A DNA stretch of 64,000 nt. Source: Nitrincola sp. A-D6. GTDB lineage: Bacteria > Pseudomonadota > Gammaproteobacteria > Pseudomonadales > Balneatricaceae. The DNA lies in assembly GCF_000764495.1 (NCBI RefSeq), contig NZ_JRLB01000015.1, forward strand, positions 19,573 through 83,572. The letters run 5' to 3'. Each line of letters begins with the position of its first letter. Within the stretch, counting starts at the first letter, position 1. A program made the translations under genes and the position numbers. A model generated the notes under the pieces. It worked only from the letters and a program-made list of their open reading frames with translations, searched no databases and was not told where the DNA came from. Positions 39,627 to 49,568 of this stretch are shown one piece after another.

Positions 39627-41224
39627 AATTCACCTTTCCCAGGTAATACACGGACCAGTTCCGGATAGGCGGCCCGTAAAAATTCATTTAAACGCTGTTC
39701 TGCCACTTCGACCGGCTCTGATGAATTGAAGGGTGTCACCAGCCTGATCAAGGATCCATCGGTACGGTTATAAGCAAGGGCATCTTCAAGCAGCTTCCAC
39801 TTTTTTAAATATTCATTGGCTATCGGCTCACCACGTTCCTGGAACCAGTAATACACCAGTTGTGACTCCAGCCCACGGCGGATAACTACACGGTTAATGG
39901 GTATATCATCGACCTGTGATCGACGGATATCGGCAATTTCCCAACCACCACCGGGAATGCAGACCCGCGGTGAGTGGGGCGACACCCCTTTACGTTGCGA
40001 AGCATAATACGCCACGTAGAGGTTAATCATCGGCTCAGCGTCGCGCTCAAAGTTCATCATCAAATAATCGGTAAGCTGTAACACCTGCATCACCCGGGTT
40101 TCCAGGCTGCCGTATGTACCTTGCCAATCCTTGATCTGATCAGGAAATGCGGCCAGATACACATCTTCCGGGACAGCTTCCATGCGTTTATCGAATGCCT
40201 GCACACCCAGTGCGGCAATAAACGTCAAACTGACTACCAACAACATAGCGACAGGCAGTGCGCGACCCCGTTGACGCTCAGTTGCAACCGCCAGTGCTTC
40301 ATCAGAGGGGGTCTGTACATTCAAGCCAAACACATCTAATAAACCACGACGGCGGGTCAGACGCTCCAGAATCTCAATTTCCAGTGCCAGAATAGCCGCA
40401 CAGGCCACAAAAATAATCCAGCCTTCAAAGTCATGCAGAAAGCCTTCGGCCATACTGATGCCCCAACCGTCCACCAGCCAGCCGGTAACCCCTATACGGA
40501 AACTGTTCATCAGTATGGTGATAGGGATGGTCGACAGAAACAATAGCGCGCGCTTCCACATGGGTGCCTGATAAAAATACGCCGCGATAAAACCCAGACA
40601 GGTCAGGGGAAACAGGTAACTCAAGCCACTACAAGCCTCGACAACCTGCAGTTTGTAGTTCCCCAGATCAATCACATTACCGCTGAGGTACACAGGAATG
40701 CCCATCCACTGGATAAACATTACCCCGATTTCAGACGACAACAGCTGTAAACGCGCGGTAAGTACCGCCTCTAAAAAGTAAGGCAGTGGAATCGCAAAGG
40801 CCAGCAGAATAATAGGAATAAAGGTGTGTTTGGCAGTCCACCCCAGTGCGGTTATGGCGAATCCGGCCAGCAGCAGTAAAAAGGCATACTGTACGAGTAT
40901 ATACAGCGCCGAAATTTCCCCGATAAAGGCCACCAGTAGCGCAATCAATATCACCGGTACGCCCCACCAACTGCCTGAGCGGTACTCAACGGCAATTGTC
41001 AGGCGCTTTTCCCAGAGAATAAACAAGGACACCAATGGGATCAGAAAACCATGGCTGTACTCTTCCTGGCCAATCCAGCGTTCAACCACTTCGGATAGAC
41101 CACCGAAGGACAGAAAGAAAGCCGCTACCAGTCCGCAGCCAAACAGTGCCAGTGCAGGCCAGGAAACAACCTTGCTCAGACGGAAAAAATCCTGCTGTAT
41201 TTCCTTTACTAAAGACACATTCAC
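39623..41224 (-). CDS. xrtD: VPLPA-CTERM-specific exosortase XrtD (exosortase-EpsI fusion)
   Basis: A polytopic transpeptidase-like enzyme that processes C-terminal sorting signals at the inner membrane. The catalytic triad is in place: Cys198 in VVEACSGLSYL, Arg243 in MNSFRIGVTGW, and His264 in FLHDFEGW. After about residue 310 a periplasmic EpsI-type domain follows (PDQIKDWQGTYGSLE, RKGVSPHSPRVCIPGGGWEI), giving the 533-residue fusion layout typical of XrtD. The cognate substrates are the seven VPLPA/TPLPA-CTERM proteins found at 13.4-16 and 60.5-63.7 kb. ATG at 41224. Confidence 0.92.
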   Translation of the reverse strand: MNVSLVKEIQQDFFRLSKVVSWPALALFGCGLVAAFFLSFGGLSEVVERWIGQEEYSHGFLIPLVSLFILWEKRLTIAVEYRSGSWWGVPVILIALLVAFIGEISALYILVQYAFLLLLAGFAITALGWTAKHTFIPIILLAFAIPLPYFLEAVLTARLQLLSSEIGVMFIQWMGIPVYLSGNVIDLGNYKLQVVEACSGLSYLFPLTCLGFIAAYFYQAPMWKRALLFLSTIPITILMNSFRIGVTGWLVDGWGISMAEGFLHDFEGWIIFVACAAILALEIEILERLTRRRGLLDVFGLNVQTPSDEALAVATERQRGRALPVAMLLVVSLTFIAALGVQAFDKRMEAVPEDVYLAAFPDQIKDWQGTYGSLETRVMQVLQLTDYLMMNFERDAEPMINLYVAYYASQRKGVSPHSPRVCIPGGGWEIADIRRSQVDDIPINRVVIRRGLESQLVYYWFQERGEPIANEYLKKWKLLEDALAYNRTDGSLIRLVTPFNSSEPVEVAEQRLNEFLRAAYPELVRVLPGKGEL

Positions 41225-41233
41225 CTCATAGCT

Positions 41234-43852
41234 TTACTTAAAACTACTGACATATAAAGAGCGGTATAAATACACACAAATACCACCAATTAATACAATT
41301 GGTACAGAAAACGAGAGCAGATCAATGTTGCCATAAGACGCAAGTATGGTTTTCAGGGGAATAACCAGTTCATGGAGTACAAAGATCGGGAAGGCCAGCA
41401 TGCCAGTTACAGCCAGTAACTGAAAGCCTAATCGGTAAACCGGCTTTAGCCTATCATAGTAACCCAGGCTCCATTCAATTAGTGCTATCAAAATCATGAC
41501 AACACCCGCATACGTCAACCAACGCCAGATAAAATTGGTAGACACTGGCCAGACAAACCAGCTGTCTATACCCGTCTGATGAATTGACATAACAATACCC
41601 AGTAAAAGCAATACCGCACCCACCGGAAACAAGTAGCTCAGATCACTGAATATCTGCTTGCAGCGAAAAATCGTTAAGCCCACAGCCATTCCCAGTAAAC
41701 TTCCGGACAACATTTGAAAGTAAGCATATTTGGCCGAAAACAGCAGTTTGACGAACTCTGCAACTCCCTCCGTCTGGAAGGAACCCATAGGTTTAAACAC
41801 TATCAGGTCCAATAGATAAACTAATAGTGCGATCATCAGGGCTCCGATAACTTCAAACCGAAAACGTGACAGCAAATAGAAGATCGGATATAGACTAGCC
41901 GTGACTAACAAATAATAAGTCAAAACAGAGTAAAAAGAATTGCTGAAGTCTGTCAGGGTTATATCAATACCTTGTCTGGTCTTCTCCCAGAAAAATATTA
42001 ACCCCATAATTAAGATACCCGTCAACAGCAGGGAAAAGGTTTTTTTCAAAATACCTTTTAGCCGGACCGGATCATTATGAAATAGTGGATATAAGGCATA
42101 GCCAGCTCCGACGCCATAAATAAGGGCAAAGCCAGGTGTTCCCATCGCCAGCAAGGGACCGAAAAAATTAGTAACGGCCTGGGGGTCATTAATTGGGAGA
42201 CGCTCGAGCACTCCCTGGTGCCAATGAGCAAGAACCACCAATAGCACCATAATGCCACGCACAATATTAATAGACATACTGTTTTTCACAGCCTGTCCAC
42301 GGATCTGATGCCGAGTTCCGCCTGCCGTATCTGTTTGAGCCATCCGTTGGGCGATCTCACGAATCGTCAGGCCCTGAAGCAAGCCACGGGATATATCCGA
42401 TGGCACACCCTGGCGCTCCATCTCGATCAGAGCTGATAAAGCTGATAAAGAGTCACCCCCTATATCATAGAAATTATCATCAGGATCAATATGATCCGTC
42501 TTCAATACCTGCTTCCAGATAGACAAAATCTCCTGCTCCTCAGCAGAAAGCCCTGTCGCTGTTGCTTGCAAAGAAGTATCAACTTGCGCTACGGAGTCAG
42601 AAATATCCAGTTGCTGCGTTTGCAAATAATTTTCCGCTAATACCTTTCGCTGGACTTTGTTGGTCGTTGTTAACGGAAACTGATCAACCCATTGAATTTT
42701 TAATGCCCGGCGATTGTTCACCCCATAACCCAATAAAACCTGGTGCATGACTTCTTGTAGCTGAGAGGTCTCCAGACTAAGCGTATTCAATACAGACAGC
42801 AGCACCGCATTTCCCATCAACTCATCGGCAACAGAGGCAATGGCAACACCTTCTTTGATGTTAAGCTTTTCTCTGAAATCCCGCTCCAACGCATCAGGTG
42901 ACAACTTAATACCACCACAATTAATCAGATCATCGGCGCGGCCTTTATAGAACAGATAACCATCCTTGATTTCACCCAGATCGCTGGTAATAAACCAGCC
43001 CTGTGCATCCAGATTATCGACATATTCGCCTTGTATCAGCAGTGTCTTGGCAACATGTGGCCCCCGGATAGCAATCCGCCCACTATCTGTCAGCTTGAAC
43101 TCTGTTTTTCCATAAGCACATCCGACAGATTCCAGTAAAGGACCTGATACTTTATCAATGCGTAAAAATGTACTGCGAGAGGCTTCAGTTAAACCATAGT
43201 GCTGTGCAATGATGGCATTCGGGAACAAGGTTTTAAGTTCTTGTTTTTCTGCCTGACTCATATACTGACTGCCAATTTCAATCCATCGCAGACGTTCAGC
43301 TTCTTGGGAAAAGATGTGTTTATGATTCAGTAACACACGCCAGAGGCTTGGCACGGCTGAAACAGCGTTGATCTCATCGTTGCTCAGCATTTCCCGGATT
43401 TCGAGAGGGTTAAAGCCATTCTGGGGCAGAAAGCACTCACCACCAGCCAGGCTAACCGCGCGAAAACGCCCCAGGCCAAACGAGAAGTTAGCCGGAACAC
43501 CAACGTATTCACGTATCTGATCATTAACTTCCATGACCTGATTCAGACGCTCAGAAACATCAGAAAGCGCCTGGTGCGTCAGCAATACCCCTTTAGGCTC
43601 CCCCTCAGTTCCTGACGTGAAGGCAATCTGTGCGAGACAATCATCTACAGAGAAATCATAATGTTGGCTAAACCAACCCTTGGTATTGTCAGGTGAAATA
43701 ACATCTGTCACTCCAACCAGGTCAATACGGCTGTCATCTTCGTCACGAAGCAATACCACGACCTGATTGTTTTGATAACAATCAAACAGGGTTTTCACAT
43801 ATGAAATCGAGTTGACGGAAACTACGCCGACAACCTGCTGATCGCTAATCAT
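41234..43852 (-). CDS. Acyl-adenylating ligase - carrier - membrane acyltransferase fusion
   Basis: An 872-residue three-part protein. Residues 1-410 form an AMP-dependent adenylation domain: FTSGTEGEPKG (78-88), QHYGLTEAS, GWFITSDLGEI and the catalytic Lys399 in TTTNKVQRK. Residues 435-505 are a phosphopantetheinyl carrier with the attachment Ser468 in DIGGDSL. Residues 525-872 are a membrane acyltransferase-3 domain (NIVRGIMVLLVVLAHW and about ten membrane segments). I infer that it activates a carboxylic acid, loads it on its own carrier and transfers it to a polysaccharide. The A3 loop lies unusually near the N-terminus, so part of the usual N-terminal lobe is missing or reduced. It overlaps the WecG-like gene by 4 bases and sits directly upstream of xrtD. 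Confidence 0.85.
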   Translation of the reverse strand: MISDQQVVGVVSVNSISYVKTLFDCYQNNQVVVLLRDEDDSRIDLVGVTDVISPDNTKGWFSQHYDFSVDDCLAQIAFTSGTEGEPKGVLLTHQALSDVSERLNQVMEVNDQIREYVGVPANFSFGLGRFRAVSLAGGECFLPQNGFNPLEIREMLSNDEINAVSAVPSLWRVLLNHKHIFSQEAERLRWIEIGSQYMSQAEKQELKTLFPNAIIAQHYGLTEASRSTFLRIDKVSGPLLESVGCAYGKTEFKLTDSGRIAIRGPHVAKTLLIQGEYVDNLDAQGWFITSDLGEIKDGYLFYKGRADDLINCGGIKLSPDALERDFREKLNIKEGVAIASVADELMGNAVLLSVLNTLSLETSQLQEVMHQVLLGYGVNNRRALKIQWVDQFPLTTTNKVQRKVLAENYLQTQQLDISDSVAQVDTSLQATATGLSAEEQEILSIWKQVLKTDHIDPDDNFYDIGGDSLSALSALIEMERQGVPSDISRGLLQGLTIREIAQRMAQTDTAGGTRHQIRGQAVKNSMSINIVRGIMVLLVVLAHWHQGVLERLPINDPQAVTNFFGPLLAMGTPGFALIYGVGAGYALYPLFHNDPVRLKGILKKTFSLLLTGILIMGLIFFWEKTRQGIDITLTDFSNSFYSVLTYYLLVTASLYPIFYLLSRFRFEVIGALMIALLVYLLDLIVFKPMGSFQTEGVAEFVKLLFSAKYAYFQMLSGSLLGMAVGLTIFRCKQIFSDLSYLFPVGAVLLLLGIVMSIHQTGIDSWFVWPVSTNFIWRWLTYAGVVMILIALIEWSLGYYDRLKPVYRLGFQLLAVTGMLAFPIFVLHELVIPLKTILASYGNIDLLSFSVPIVLIGGICVYLYRSLYVSSFK

Positions 43853-44901
43853 CCTGACTCTCCCAGCACTTTCAATTTAATGCCTCCAGTGCTGCATACA
43901 GTACCCAGCACCTTAATAAATGCTGCAATTTCAGCATCCTCTACACAGGCATGTTGCACATCTAACTGCACGCAGGATGAGTCCTGCAAGAGTTCGTTGA
44001 CAAAATTATACAGACGTTCCATCTCTGGATGACTTGGCCTTCCGGACAATACCAAATGCATACCTGTATCAGTATGATAATCGGTGGTTACGCTGCCATT
44101 TTCCGAGGGACCAGGCTTAAAACGTAAGGGTAACAGGCGTGCGAATAGCTTGATGGCTAGGATTCCATCGTTCCAATAGCGCTTCCACAGATGCGGCTCC
44201 TCCGTAATACGCCACAGCCATTCAAGCCCCACTTTCTGCCACATAAGCGGTGCGCGGCGTACCGTGCCCGCGACAAAATTGACCACGGCACCCAGATGAC
44301 TGACAACAGGCACCTCCAGTGCATCAAGGTTATGCATGATCCACGCCTGCCCTTTTTTAGCGCCAAGAGAAACAACTAAAAAATCAGCTTCTGCTGCATT
44401 GATTTGAGCAATAATATCTGGCGTGCTCATTGATGCAATGTCGCCGCGACCAGGATCAAGAAAACCACAGCAAACAACATGGTCAGATCGATCATTCAAT
44501 ATAGTAGATGCTTTTTCTGCAACCCCAGGATCACCACCAAAGAAAAACACCCGCAACGGTTGACTTTCACTACTGCGACTAACCAGTTCATCAAATAATG
44601 AGGACCCTGCTACCCGTTCTGGAATCGGCAGCCTTAACCAACGTGATGCCCAAATAAGCGGCATACCATCGGCCAGACTCAAATCACTAAGCATAACGGA
44701 TCGGGAAAACACCTCATCGCCACGAGCACTGATCACAAAGTTAAGGTTCGGGGTCGAGATAAAACAGCGCTGTCGCTCACGAATAGCAGCAAATACCCGG
44801 TCACAGGCCTGGTCCAGAGTCACGGCATCAAACGGCAGCCCTAAAAGTAACCATTGTTGACGAAAGCGGTATTGCTTTAAAAATCCGGTAGTTTCAGACA
44901 T
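43849..44901 (-). CDS. WecG/TagA/CpsF glycosyltransferase with C-terminal STAS-like domain
   Basis: Residues 1-240 match the GT26 family, which adds the second sugar to a lipid-linked intermediate: ISTPNLNFVISAR, SLADGMPLIWASRWL, ERVAGSSLFDELV, FFFGGDPGVAEKA, VSLGAKKGQAWIMHN and GAVVNFVAGTVRRAP. Residues from about 270 (MHLVLSGRPSHPEMERLYNF...CVQLDVQHACVEDAEIAAFI...GIKLKVLG) look like a STAS/anti-anti-sigma-type fold, not part of normal WecG. The fusion may tether or regulate the enzyme. The gene overlaps both neighbours. The GT call is firm; the STAS call is by eye. Confidence 0.85.
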   Translation of the reverse strand: MSETTGFLKQYRFRQQWLLLGLPFDAVTLDQACDRVFAAIRERQRCFISTPNLNFVISARGDEVFSRSVMLSDLSLADGMPLIWASRWLRLPIPERVAGSSLFDELVSRSSESQPLRVFFFGGDPGVAEKASTILNDRSDHVVCCGFLDPGRGDIASMSTPDIIAQINAAEADFLVVSLGAKKGQAWIMHNLDALEVPVVSHLGAVVNFVAGTVRRAPLMWQKVGLEWLWRITEEPHLWKRYWNDGILAIKLFARLLPLRFKPGPSENGSVTTDYHTDTGMHLVLSGRPSHPEMERLYNFVNELLQDSSCVQLDVQHACVEDAEIAAFIKVLGTVCSTGGIKLKVLGESG

Positions 44902-45801
44902 GAATTCCTTTTTCCTTATGCGTCATTTCAACCGCTTTCTGTTTTCCATGCAGTAAAGCCCGCATCTGGTATTTTCGCAAAAATTGACGAAATTCTTTGT
45001 TTTGATAGCGAGGTTTGGCAGTCAGCGCTGCACGTAACCAACCCCAAAGAATGGCCGCACTGCCAGTGATATAAGGCTTCTCATTCAGGCGGTACACAGC
45101 ACTGGCCAGCATAAACAGCAAGCTGGTACCCATAAAATACTGTCCATAACCATGGCGCATACGTCCTGTATGAATACCCACCTGGCTACTGCCCATCGGC
45201 GCAGGTGTACAAAGCGCAGCTCAGGCTCGTCCCAGCTACAGGCTATCCAGCCATGCATACGACAGGTATGACAATCGATTCCATCCCACATCACTTCGCG
45301 AACAAATCCACCAATTTCTTTAAAGCAACTCTGCCGGTATAACTTGGTCATTCCCAACGATGTTTCATCACCATGACGCTCATTTTCCAGACCGTGAGCT
45401 GTTTCAACATAAGCCTTACCACTGCAAGTACCAATATTGGGGTTATCTTGCATGCGTTGCAGTAGAATTTCGAAATAGCGCTCAGGTAAACGCAGATCAA
45501 GGTCCAGCTTACAAATAAACGCATATTGGTCGACATCAACCGTATTATATCCAGCATAAAAAGCATCGATAACACCCGGACCTACCGCCCTTTTACCACG
45601 ATTTTCACGGGTGATAATCTGTATCCAGTCATGTTGCACCGCATAGGCTTTCAGAATCTCTGGAGTATCATCGGTTGAACCATCATCTACAATCAGCCAC
45701 AGGTCAGGCTTTCGGGTTTGTGAGACCATCGTATCCAATGTCTGCCGCATGTATTGCGACTCATCGCGGCATGGAGATATTACCAAGAGTCCATCAGTCA
45801 T
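44894..45801 (-). CDS. Glycosyltransferase family 2 (frame break)
   Basis: Inverting GT-A glycosyltransferase: VISPCRDESQYMRQTLDTMVSQ, WLIVDDGSTDDTPEIL and CKLDLDLRLPERYF (DxD-type) are followed by an acceptor-side GGFVREVMWDGIDCHTCRMHGW. The C-terminal third (RMRHGYGQYFMGTSLLFMLASAVYRL) continues in another frame; one added C at about 45198 gives FVHLRPMGSSQVGI. About 302 residues when joined. It overlaps the WecG-like gene by 8 bases. The sugar is not predictable. Confidence 0.85.
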
Positions 45802-47033
45802 TACTTCACCCCTTGGGTTTGAGATCGATTGAATTCAACGACCAGGCGGTCGACATTACTTTCCAGTGAAAACTCATCAGCTACATGTTGCAAAGCGCGT
45901 GCCGTTATTTCATCAAGCTCTTCTCGATTTGCCAATAATCGACCCACTGCATCTTGTAGCGACTGAACATCGCCCTGTTCCGCCAGATACCCTGTAACAC
46001 CAGGAATAACCAACTCAGGGATACCAGACAAGTTAGTGGTAACAACAGGCACCGACTGAGACATGGCTTCCATCAAAACCACAGGGATACCGTCCATATC
46101 CCCGTTTGTATCAATCTTGCACGCCAAAACAAACATATCCAACTGATCGAGCCAGTCACCTACCTGCGAATGCTGCAGCGCACCATCAAAGAGCACCCGA
46201 TCAGCTATTCCAAGCGTTTTTGCTTGCTGTTGAAGCACTGATTTCAACGGACCATCTCCGGCAATACGTAAGGTAATATCCAACTCAGGGTATTCAGATA
46301 CCAACGCGGCAAGGGTTTGTAAAAGTATGTCCATGCCCTTTTTTTCAACCAGTCGCCCTAACGAGCCAATAACCAAAGACTTTTTGTCAGACTGAAGATT
46401 GGGTGTTTTACGCTTGTAGTTCAATGAAACCCCACACCTGACAATTCCCAGTCGGGATTCGGGCACTCCCTGACCTTTAAGAAACGTCAGGTTGTAGTCA
46501 GAAATCGTAAAGAACTTTGCTGAACGTTCAGCCTTTAAGGCTAAAAGCAAACCACGTTCAAAAATATCATTGGCATGTGACGTTACAGTGAAAGGCACGC
46601 CCGTCATTGCTGACGCGTACATCGCCACTTGTGTAGGCACATGGGCAAAGTGCACATGTACATGACTGATCTTATTTTTAATCAACGCATCAGCAAGATT
46701 AACAGCGGCCAGAAACTGAAAACACAGTTTTGCGCGCGTGCGCAAACCGGATAGTTGACGCATATCAGAAACCAAGGCACGCAAACCCAGACTTACCCGA
46801 ATACCTGGTCGAAGCATATTCCGAATTGCCTTCAGGCCTACAGCAAAATAACCATCGGCATAAAGATACTGGGTTTTATCACGCAGGGCTTGTTGATCCG
46901 GCGCCGGATCATGAGGGCGATGCAAGGAAAAACTACACACGCTGATGCCACGCCTCTGTAACTCATGTATTTCCTGATACACAAACGTAGCGGAGCGTGC
47001 CGGTATTTCGGGTGCCAGATATGCAATCGTCAT
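45801..47033 (-). CDS. Glycosyltransferase family 4 (GT-B)
   Basis: A 410-residue retaining-type transferase with IAYLAPEIPARSATFVYQEIHEL at the N-terminus (common in EPS clusters), HVHFAHVPTQVAMYAS and FTVTSHANDIF in the acceptor domain, and SLGRLVEKKGMDILLQTLA, RIAGDGPLKSVLQQQA and the donor-site VVLMEAMSQSVPVVTT (E-x7-E-like) in the C-terminal domain. It shares a single base with the next gene (TAATG junction). It adds one residue of the repeat unit; the sugar is unknown. Confidence 0.9.
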   Translation of the reverse strand: MTIAYLAPEIPARSATFVYQEIHELQRRGISVCSFSLHRPHDPAPDQQALRDKTQYLYADGYFAVGLKAIRNMLRPGIRVSLGLRALVSDMRQLSGLRTRAKLCFQFLAAVNLADALIKNKISHVHVHFAHVPTQVAMYASAMTGVPFTVTSHANDIFERGLLLALKAERSAKFFTISDYNLTFLKGQGVPESRLGIVRCGVSLNYKRKTPNLQSDKKSLVIGSLGRLVEKKGMDILLQTLAALVSEYPELDITLRIAGDGPLKSVLQQQAKTLGIADRVLFDGALQHSQVGDWLDQLDMFVLACKIDTNGDMDGIPVVLMEAMSQSVPVVTTNLSGIPELVIPGVTGYLAEQGDVQSLQDAVGRLLANREELDEITARALQHVADEFSLESNVDRLVVEFNRSQTQGVK

Positions 47034-47039
47034 AGCGCG

Positions 47040-48020
47040 TCACTTATATTCCATTAATTTAACTTGCTTATGGGTAATCAGTTCCCAGATGGCTTTGGAC
47101 ATACCCTGAAACTCAGCAAACTTAATCAGCAGCATATACAAAGCAAATTTTGGCCGAAGTTGCTTATTCAGTTGGGGATTACGTAAATACACTTTAAGAA
47201 AGAGCATTGGATAAAGTAATAGCACTAACAACAGCCAATCATGCGTTGTAAATAAACCTAACAAAATCAGCAGCGGTAGTAGACCCGCCCAGACCAGTGT
47301 ACGAAGCACATTTTTTTTCCAGATTTGCACTGAACTGTTACGATGCAGCCAGAACACACGAAAATAAGCATAGCCCCCTCGTGCACCACGCTTCCACCAC
47401 TGACCGAGTCGACTGATCGCCGCATCATGCAATGTCATTTCTTCATCCAGACGGAATATTTTCCAACCCTGCATACGCAAACGGTGACACATTTCCGGTT
47501 CTTCACCAGCAATAAGATTAGCATTGTAGGCATTCACCTCATGCAGGGCTTTAATGCGCATCAGCGCATCACCACCACAGGCTGTTGCTTCACCTACAGG
47601 GGTATTCCATTCAATATCACACAAGCGGTTATAAACTGAAGCATCTGGGTAACGCTCACGCCTACGTCCACACACCACAGCAACACCCGAATTGGCTTCC
47701 AGATAGGCTGCAGCCGCATTTGGCCAACTGGGAACCAATTCACAGTCGCCATCAATAAACTGCACATATTCAAGATCTGGCTGTATCTGGTATAACTGCG
47801 TCAATCCTTCATTGCGTGCACGTGCAGCGGTAAAGGGCTTAGTCATATCCAGATTAACTACCTGAGCCCCTGAGGCCTCTGCATTTTGCACGCTCTGGTC
47901 CGTGGAGCCAGAGTCAACATAGACTACCTGAGCAAACGCCTCGCATACTGATTCAAGGCAGCGGACAAGTCGCTCACCTTCATTACGGCCAATGATTACG
48001 CAGCCGGCATTAGTCAGCAC
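47040..48020 (-). CDS. Glycosyltransferase family 2 with C-terminal membrane segments
   Basis: CVIIGRNEGERLVRCLESV, VVYVDSGSTDQSV and VQFIDGDCELVPSW (DxD) mark a GT-A family 2 enzyme. The acceptor region has GEATACGGDALMRI and GEEPEMCHRLRMQGW. Near the C-terminus two or so hydrophobic segments (LVWAGLLPLLILLGLF, LLLVLLLYPMLFL) anchor it to the membrane. It overlaps the next-upstream acetyltransferase gene by 11 bases. Role in chain assembly is likely, substrate unknown. Confidence 0.88.
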   Translation of the reverse strand: MLTNAGCVIIGRNEGERLVRCLESVCEAFAQVVYVDSGSTDQSVQNAEASGAQVVNLDMTKPFTAARARNEGLTQLYQIQPDLEYVQFIDGDCELVPSWPNAAAAYLEANSGVAVVCGRRRERYPDASVYNRLCDIEWNTPVGEATACGGDALMRIKALHEVNAYNANLIAGEEPEMCHRLRMQGWKIFRLDEEMTLHDAAISRLGQWWKRGARGGYAYFRVFWLHRNSSVQIWKKNVLRTLVWAGLLPLLILLGLFTTHDWLLLVLLLYPMLFLKVYLRNPQLNKQLRPKFALYMLLIKFAEFQGMSKAIWELITHKQVKLMEYK

Positions 48021-48612
48021 GGTTAGCTCCTTTCATATTATCCAGATCCTTACGCGGAAAGATTTCAGCACGAGGTAACTTAACGATTGAGCCTGATGGT
48101 ACATCAAAGCTGACCACACTATTGGCTCCGATAATGACATCATCACCTATCATTATATTGCCCACTATCACGGCACCGGCACCTATATCGACCCGGTTAC
48201 CTATAATAGGTCGGCCATTGGGATCTTTAACTGTTTTAATACCAACTGTGGTATTTTGTCGAATTACCACATCATCACCAATCTGCCTGGCATTAATGAT
48301 AATCCCGCCAAAATGTTCAATTTTGACTCTGCGACCCACTTTAACAATATAATCCAACTGAATACCACAGAAAACCTGACACCACTGTCGTAAAAAAAGA
48401 TAGATAAGTGTTAATGGGGCCCTGATTATCTTGTTTTTAAATGACATACGCCAGTTACCAAATCTATGGCAAAACAGCGCAAAAAAACCTTGATTAAAGA
48501 TATGCCTGCCATGAACAGCATAATCTTCTTTAACCAAGTGATAAAAACTTAGTTCATGTGGATTTTCGTTGTTTCTACCATCAGAAACTGGCGGTGACAT
48601 TTCTGACATCAC
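48010..48612 (-). CDS. Serine-O-acetyltransferase-like hexapeptide-repeat protein
   Basis: A 200-residue protein with a helical N-terminal part and left-handed beta-helix repeats: VGRRVKIEHFGGIIINAR, IGDDVVIRQNTTVGI, IGNRVDIGAGAVIVGN and IGDDVIIGANSVVSFDVP. This layout resembles CysE-like acetyltransferases that occur inside EPS clusters, so it more likely acetylates a sugar than serine. It overlaps the adjacent glycosyltransferase genes by 11 and 4 bases. Confidence 0.82.
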   Translation of the reverse strand: MMSEMSPPVSDGRNNENPHELSFYHLVKEDYAVHGRHIFNQGFFALFCHRFGNWRMSFKNKIIRAPLTLIYLFLRQWCQVFCGIQLDYIVKVGRRVKIEHFGGIIINARQIGDDVVIRQNTTVGIKTVKDPNGRPIIGNRVDIGAGAVIVGNIMIGDDVIIGANSVVSFDVPSGSIVKLPRAEIFPRKDLDNMKGANRAD

Positions 48613-49568
48613 TTATTCCCCAGAATAGCATAGCGCCAAAATCTTGCGATGGAATGTCCATCGTTAGGCTTGCGTTTTTTAATAAAAAAAGAAAGTATGT
48701 TATTGAAAGTTCGACCCGCTATCCATGCGATACCACACATTACAGCTTTGGCTTTAGAGTAATTTTTAAAATAAAAACGATGCCAGGATTGATACCAGTA
48801 CACAGGAATAGACGATTTTTCCACTTTATTATTCACTATACCAGTTGAGACACCAGCAATATGTACAACCTTGGATTGTGTTGCTACCAAGACTGGTATT
48901 TGTTGTTCTCGTGCTCTCTTCATATAATCGACTTCTTCATAATAAAGAAAGTACTGCTCATCCATTTCACCCAACGTTTCATAGACTTTTAATGGAACTA
49001 AGAAACCAGCACCACAAACCCAGTCACATGGCACTATTGATTCGTTTGTTGGTAGTACCAATGACGCTGCCGGAAACAGACGAGATACAAGCCCGATATT
49101 TGCGCCACGATTAAATTCTGAAATAATAGAAGGAAAACGGAAAGCAGATGCTGTCTTGTTCCCCGCCTCGTCTAACATTTGAGAACCTACAATACAGCAA
49201 TCAGACATTTGTTTTGCATTTTTAACCGCCTCCTCAATTGCACCATTTTCTGGAACAGCATCAGGATTCAAGAGGTAAAAATAGTCAGGTTCAAATCCTG
49301 ATTCAAGTGCTTTTGCAATGCCTAAATTATTACCGTATGCAAAACCACCATTTACATTTGATCTAATCAAATCAACATCAACAATATTTTTTGAATTAAT
49401 CAAACCATCAAGAATAGAATATGAATCATCAGTCGACTTATTATCAACAATAAAAAGCTTGGCATTAACACCACGAGAACATTCTATAATCCTAGACAAA
49501 TTATCAGATAATAACTGCCCTGCATTATAGTTAACTAATACAATGGCAACATTCGACTTATATATCAT
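48609..49568 (-). CDS. Glycosyltransferase family 2, rhamnosyltransferase-like
   Basis: VAIVLVNYNAGQLLSDNLSRI, LFIVDNKSTDDSY, NGGFAYGNNLGI and YFYLLNPDAVPEN (DxD-like NPD) are typical of the WbbL-type rhamnosyltransferase branch; DWVCGAGFLVPLKVYETLG and LYYEEVDYMKRAREQ follow. Because dTDP-rhamnose is made by the same operon, rhamnose is a reasonable but unproven donor. GC content falls from here toward the flippase and polymerase genes. Confidence 0.85.
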   Translation of the reverse strand: MIYKSNVAIVLVNYNAGQLLSDNLSRIIECSRGVNAKLFIVDNKSTDDSYSILDGLINSKNIVDVDLIRSNVNGGFAYGNNLGIAKALESGFEPDYFYLLNPDAVPENGAIEEAVKNAKQMSDCCIVGSQMLDEAGNKTASAFRFPSIISEFNRGANIGLVSRLFPAASLVLPTNESIVPCDWVCGAGFLVPLKVYETLGEMDEQYFLYYEEVDYMKRAREQQIPVLVATQSKVVHIAGVSTGIVNNKVEKSSIPVYWYQSWHRFYFKNYSKAKAVMCGIAWIAGRTFNNILSFFIKKRKPNDGHSIARFWRYAILGNK

